Positions 57,313-64,000 of a DNA stretch of 64,000 bases are shown here, one piece after another; the stretch's first letter is position 1; every line of letters begins with the position of its first letter. Position numbers and translations under genes: made by a program. The stretch spans positions 2,294,001-2,358,000 of the forward strand of contig NC_008390.1 in assembly GCF_000203915.1 (NCBI RefSeq), written 5' to 3'. Source of the stretch: Burkholderia ambifaria AMMD. Its GTDB lineage: Bacteria; Pseudomonadota; Gammaproteobacteria; Burkholderiales; Burkholderiaceae. Under the pieces are notes generated by a model. It saw only the letters and a program-made list of their open reading frames with translations. It made no database searches and had not been told where the DNA came from.

Positions 57313-58263
57313 GTGAGCGACCAGTTACAGAAATTCATGTTCAATTCGGCACCCGTGCGCGGCGAGATCGTGTCGCTGCGCAACACGTGGCAAGAGGTGC
57401 TTTCCCGCCGTGACTACCCTGCTCCGGTGCGCACGGTGCTCGGCGAGATGATGGCCGCGTGTGCGCTGCTGTCCGCGAACCTGAAATTTCACGGCACCCT
57501 GATCATGCAGATCTTCGGCGACGGCCCGGTCCAGATGCTGGTCGTCCAGTGCAGCTCGGACCTGTCGATGCGCGCCACGGCCAAGTTCGCCGGCGACGCG
57601 GCGCAGACGATCGGCGACGACACGAGCTTTGCGTCGCTCGTCAACGCGAGCGGCCACGGCCGCTGCGTGATCACGCTCGACCCGGCCGAGAAGCTGCCGG
57701 GCCAGCAGCCGTACCAGGGCATCGTGCCGCTGAACGGCGTCGACGGTCCGCTCGAATCGGTGTCGCAGGTGCTCGAGCACTACATGCATCACTCGGAGCA
57801 GCTCGACACGCGGCTGTGGCTCGCGGCCGATCGCGACCGCGCGGTCGGCATGCTGCTGCAGAAGCTGCCGGGCGACGGCGGCATCGTGCCGCGCAACGCC
57901 GAGACGGACATCGATACCTGGGAGCGGGTGTGCACGCTCGGCGGCACGCTGTCCGCGAAGGAACTGCTCGAGGTCGAACCGGAAGTCGTGTTCCGCCGGC
58001 TCTTCTGGCAGGAAAACGTGCAGCACTTCGAACCGGCCGGTACGCGCTTCCAGTGCTCGTGCTCGCGCGAGAAGGTCGGCGCGATGCTGCGCATGCTCGG
58101 TCGCGATGAAGTCGACAGCGTGATCGTCGAGCGCGGTCACGTCGAGATTCACTGCGAGTTCTGCAACCAGCGCTACGAGTTCGACCCCGTCGATGTCGCG
58201 CAGTTGTTCGCCGCGCCGGAACTCGCGACCGGCATCACGCCCGCGGCCGGCCAGCGTCACTGA
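57313..58263 (+). CDS. hslO: Redox-regulated chaperone Hsp33
   Basis: 316 residues, GTG start after AAGGAAGAA. The C-terminal zinc switch is intact: Cys248 and Cys250 in FQCSCS and Cys281 and Cys284 in HCEFCNQRY. Oxidation of these Cys releases zinc and turns on chaperone activity. The N-terminal domain shows the family pattern GHGRCVITLD and PYQGIVPLNG. Confidence 0.95.
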   Translation: MSDQLQKFMFNSAPVRGEIVSLRNTWQEVLSRRDYPAPVRTVLGEMMAACALLSANLKFHGTLIMQIFGDGPVQMLVVQCSSDLSMRATAKFAGDAAQTIGDDTSFASLVNASGHGRCVITLDPAEKLPGQQPYQGIVPLNGVDGPLESVSQVLEHYMHHSEQLDTRLWLAADRDRAVGMLLQKLPGDGGIVPRNAETDIDTWERVCTLGGTLSAKELLEVEPEVVFRRLFWQENVQHFEPAGTRFQCSCSREKVGAMLRMLGRDEVDSVIVERGHVEIHCEFCNQRYEFDPVDVAQLFAAPELATGITPAAGQRH

Positions 58264-58398
58264 GCCGCGCGCCCGTGCCCGCGATGCGGGCGCGGGCGCA
58301 TAATGAACGCATGAGCGTCGCATGCGCGGCTCGGTCGCCGCAGGCCCGGCCTTCGGTGCAAGCCGCTTTTCGCTGTCGGCGCGCTGCTGGAGAGACAC

Positions 58399-58758
58399 AT
58401 GAATCGCCCGTTCCGCATCCTCGTCCTGACCAGCGTCGCCGCCGGCACGCTGGCCCTCGCCGGCTGCGCGGTGCAGCCGCCTTCGTCGACGATCCTCAGC
58501 CGCCTGCCCGAACCGGGCGCATCGGGCGGCCAGCCGCCCGCGCTGTCGAGTGCGGAACGCAAACGCTACGACGAAATCGACCGGCAGGTGCTGCGCGAGC
58601 AGAACGATGCCATGGCAGCCGAGGCAGCCGCGCGCGCGTGGGCGTATTACTCGCCGCCGCCCGTGACGGTCTACGGCGGCTATTACGGCGGTTACGGCGG
58701 TTGGGGAAACCGCTGGGGCACCGGCATCGGCTATGGCTATCCGGGCTGGTGGTGGTGA
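58399..58758 (+). CDS. Small Gly/Tyr-rich lipoprotein
   Basis: 119 residues with lipobox ALAGC (Cys23). A helical middle (SSAERKRYDEIDRQVLREQNDAMAAEAA) precedes a short tail rich in Gly, Tyr and Trp (about residues 85-119), similar to tails of surface-exposed or aggregation-prone proteins. No family was recognised. GGAGAGACAC is just before the ATG. It ends at a strong bidirectional terminator. Confidence 0.8.
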   Translation: MNRPFRILVLTSVAAGTLALAGCAVQPPSSTILSRLPEPGASGGQPPALSSAERKRYDEIDRQVLREQNDAMAAEAAARAWAYYSPPPVTVYGGYYGGYGGWGNRWGTGIGYGYPGWWW

Positions 58759-58802
58759 TGCGCGAACGCGCCGATCGACCCGATTGAAAACCGGCAGGAA
58801 AT

Positions 58803-58831
58803 AAAAAAGCGCGGCATTTCCCGCGCTTTTT
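58803..58831. terminator. Bidirectional rho-independent terminator
   Basis: A 10-bp stem AAAAGCGCGG (58805-58814) / CCGCGCTTTT (58821-58830) with loop CATTTC, between the lipoprotein gene (+) and ftsB (-). Confidence 0.85.
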
Positions 58832-58864
58832 CAATGGTTCGGACTGCCGTGCTCAGTGATGTGC

Positions 58865-59290
58865 TCAGTGATGCGCGGGCTTGCCCTTCTCGCCGCCGTG
58901 ATGCCGCGACGGCTTTGCAATCGACTGCGGGTTCGGCACGACACGCACGGGCGCCGCGGACACGGCGCCACGCGTCGACGTGTTGGACGGCGTGGTGTTC
59001 AGCGGCCCGGCCGGCGTGTTCGGCGACACGAACTGCACGAATACTTCGCCGTCCTTCACCATGCCCATCTCGTAGCGCCCACGCTCCTCGATGGCCGCGG
59101 TGCCGCTTTGCAGATCCTGCACTTCCCCCGCGATCCGTTCATTGCGCAGCTTCTCGTCCGCGTTCTTCTGCAGCTGATCGCCGAGTTGCTGACGCAATTC
59201 GTGCACCCGCAACCAGCCGCCGTGTCCCCACCATAGGGGGTACTGAATGAGCGCCAGCAAGGCAATCAGGACGACAGTGACAAGCCGCAT
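58865..59290 (-). CDS. ftsB: Cell division protein FtsB
   Basis: 141 residues: an N-terminal membrane helix (about 3-20), then a coiled coil ([31 protein letters not shown]) and the FtsB end motif [21 protein letters not shown]. It forms the FtsQBL complex at the septum. The tail of about 45 residues after that motif (Pro/Thr/His-rich) is longer than in Escherichia coli (103 residues in total). It follows eno, as in many Proteobacteria. Confidence 0.92.
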   Translation of the reverse strand: MRLVTVVLIALLALIQYPLWWGHGGWLRVHELRQQLGDQLQKNADEKLRNERIAGEVQDLQSGTAAIEERGRYEMGMVKDGEVFVQFVSPNTPAGPLNTTPSNTSTRGAVSAAPVRVVPNPQSIAKPSRHHGGEKGKPAHH

Positions 59291-59371
59291 GTAAGAGACG
59301 CAGATATAAGAAGCGCCGCTTCGCGCGAATGCGCAGAGCGGCGTCGAGGTGACGAACCCGATAGTAGCGCG

Positions 59372-60685
<1,314 letters not shown>

Positions 60686-60761
60686 TCAAACTGCGACGAC
60701 ACGCGTGCCGAAACCGCTTTCGCTACAGACGCGCGAAGCCGCCGCAAGGTTCATTCGATCT

Positions 60762-63326
<2,565 letters not shown>

Positions 63327-63443
63327 CAATTGGCGCGATGATCGCGCCCCTTCGCGCAGTGCCGCACCGGCCGTGCGGGCCGACGCGAACCGACCGGCCG
63401 GTCGGTGCACCGCGCATGTGCACCGCGTGCGCCGGACCCCGCG

Positions 63444-64000
63444 TCAGGCGCGTTTCGCGAGCGCCACGCTGTCGCGCGGCACGCCGCCTTCCGCCGCCTT
63501 CAGCGAATTCAGCATCCGCTGCAATGCGCGGGCCGTTTCGATCGGCCGCTCCATCGGGAACAGGTGGCTGCCTTCGAGCCATTCGATGCGCCCGCGCGCC
63601 GCGCGGCGCGTCGCATCGAGCCCGACCTGCCGCACTTCGCGCGAGCGCGTGCCGGCGAGAAAGCCAAGCGGCACCGGCGCGCCGTGCGCGAGCCGCGGGC
63701 CGAGCGTATGCGGCAAGGTCCGGTAGATCAGGTATTCGACCTGCCGGTCGAACGCGAGCGCGCGTTCGCCGTCGGCGCCCGCCTGCGGAATGCCGTAGTC
63801 GATGTAGTCGGACAGCATCCGTTCGTCCCAGCGGGCGAACGCCGGTTTCTCGTGGAAGTGGCGCCAGACTTCGTCGCGGCTCGTCCAGCGCGTGCGCCGG
63901 TTGCGGGTCGCGGCCGCCGGCGACAGCCGCTCGTCGAGCCCGGCCCACTGGCTCGCACGCAGCGCGCCGGCGCGCCAGCCCGCGATGATCGGCGAATCGA
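63444..64000 (-). CDS. Alpha/beta hydrolase, 3' part
   Basis: The frame is open through the right window edge, so the N-terminus is missing; about 185 residues are visible. The end region RIEWLEGSHLFPMERPIETARALQRML, with the late catalytic-type His in GSHLFPME, is typical of alpha/beta hydrolases (cap region followed by the His loop). The nucleophile Ser would lie outside the window. The substrate is unknown. Confidence 0.8.
   Translation of the reverse strand, partial: DSPIIAGWRAGALRASQWAGLDERLSPAAATRNRRTRWTSRDEVWRHFHEKPAFARWDERMLSDYIDYGIPQAGADGERALAFDRQVEYLIYRTLPHTLGPRLAHGAPVPLGFLAGTRSREVRQVGLDATRRAARGRIEWLEGSHLFPMERPIETARALQRMLNSLKAAEGGVPRDSVALAKRA

Overview
The window reads as high-GC core chromosome of a Betaproteobacterium, most likely Burkholderia (cepacia-complex-like), chromosome 1. 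This is inferred from the G/C-ending codons and from gene orders usual in that genus: accA-tilS-lysC-tRNA-Ser, pyrG-kdsA-eno-ftsB, and an operon carrying trpS, dapA and bamC. No rRNA, CRISPR array, transposase, phage gene or replication origin was seen.

Layout. 1-7.2 kb: the 3' part of a patatin-like phospholipase gene, an NlpC/P60 cell-wall hydrolase with a near-consensus promoter, and a yejABEF-type peptide importer operon. 7.4-17.7 kb: a PXPV-repeat exported protein, an RND-MFP-OMF efflux operon, and a convergent three-gene signalling operon (response regulator, histidine kinase, and a second OmpR-type regulator whose receiver has lost its phosphorylation residues). Two small exported DUF4148-type proteins lie on either side of the signalling operon. 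A palindromic motif T(G/A)AA-N6-TTCA(T) occurs twice upstream of the response regulator and once upstream of the efflux operon, which suggests one regulon. 17.7-23.4 kb: cyoABCD quinol oxidase, preceded on the same strand by a stand-alone NuoM-like proton-pumping subunit.

24-38.6 kb: mostly housekeeping genes: tRNA-Ser(GCU), lysC, tilS, accA, a 3-methyladenine-type DNA glycosylase, cysS, a TPR protein, two cyclophilins, lpxH, cysE, trmJ, suhB and an FAD-dependent oxidoreductase. 38.9-41.2 kb is a less GC-rich accessory patch with a small membrane protein, a soluble histidine kinase with no partner, and a 0.7-kb non-coding stretch with a perfect palindrome. 41.2-47.4 kb: mutS overlapping an exported phosphoesterase-like gene, slyD divergent from roxA, and an alanine-rich lipoprotein with its own promoter and terminator.

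47.5-64 kb: a long minus-strand operon (PHP phosphoesterase, YciO, site-2 protease, trpS, methyltransferase, dapA, bamC, MBL hydrolase), an alpha/beta hydrolase, a DUF455 ferritin-like protein, gamma-carbonic anhydrase with hslO, a small lipoprotein, the pyrG-kdsA-eno-ftsB cluster and the 3' part of a second alpha/beta hydrolase gene.

Most of the window is ordinary core genome. The most unusual part is the efflux / two-component / pseudo-receiver / DUF4148 module at 8.0-17.7 kb. Statements about regulation are inferences from sequence alone.
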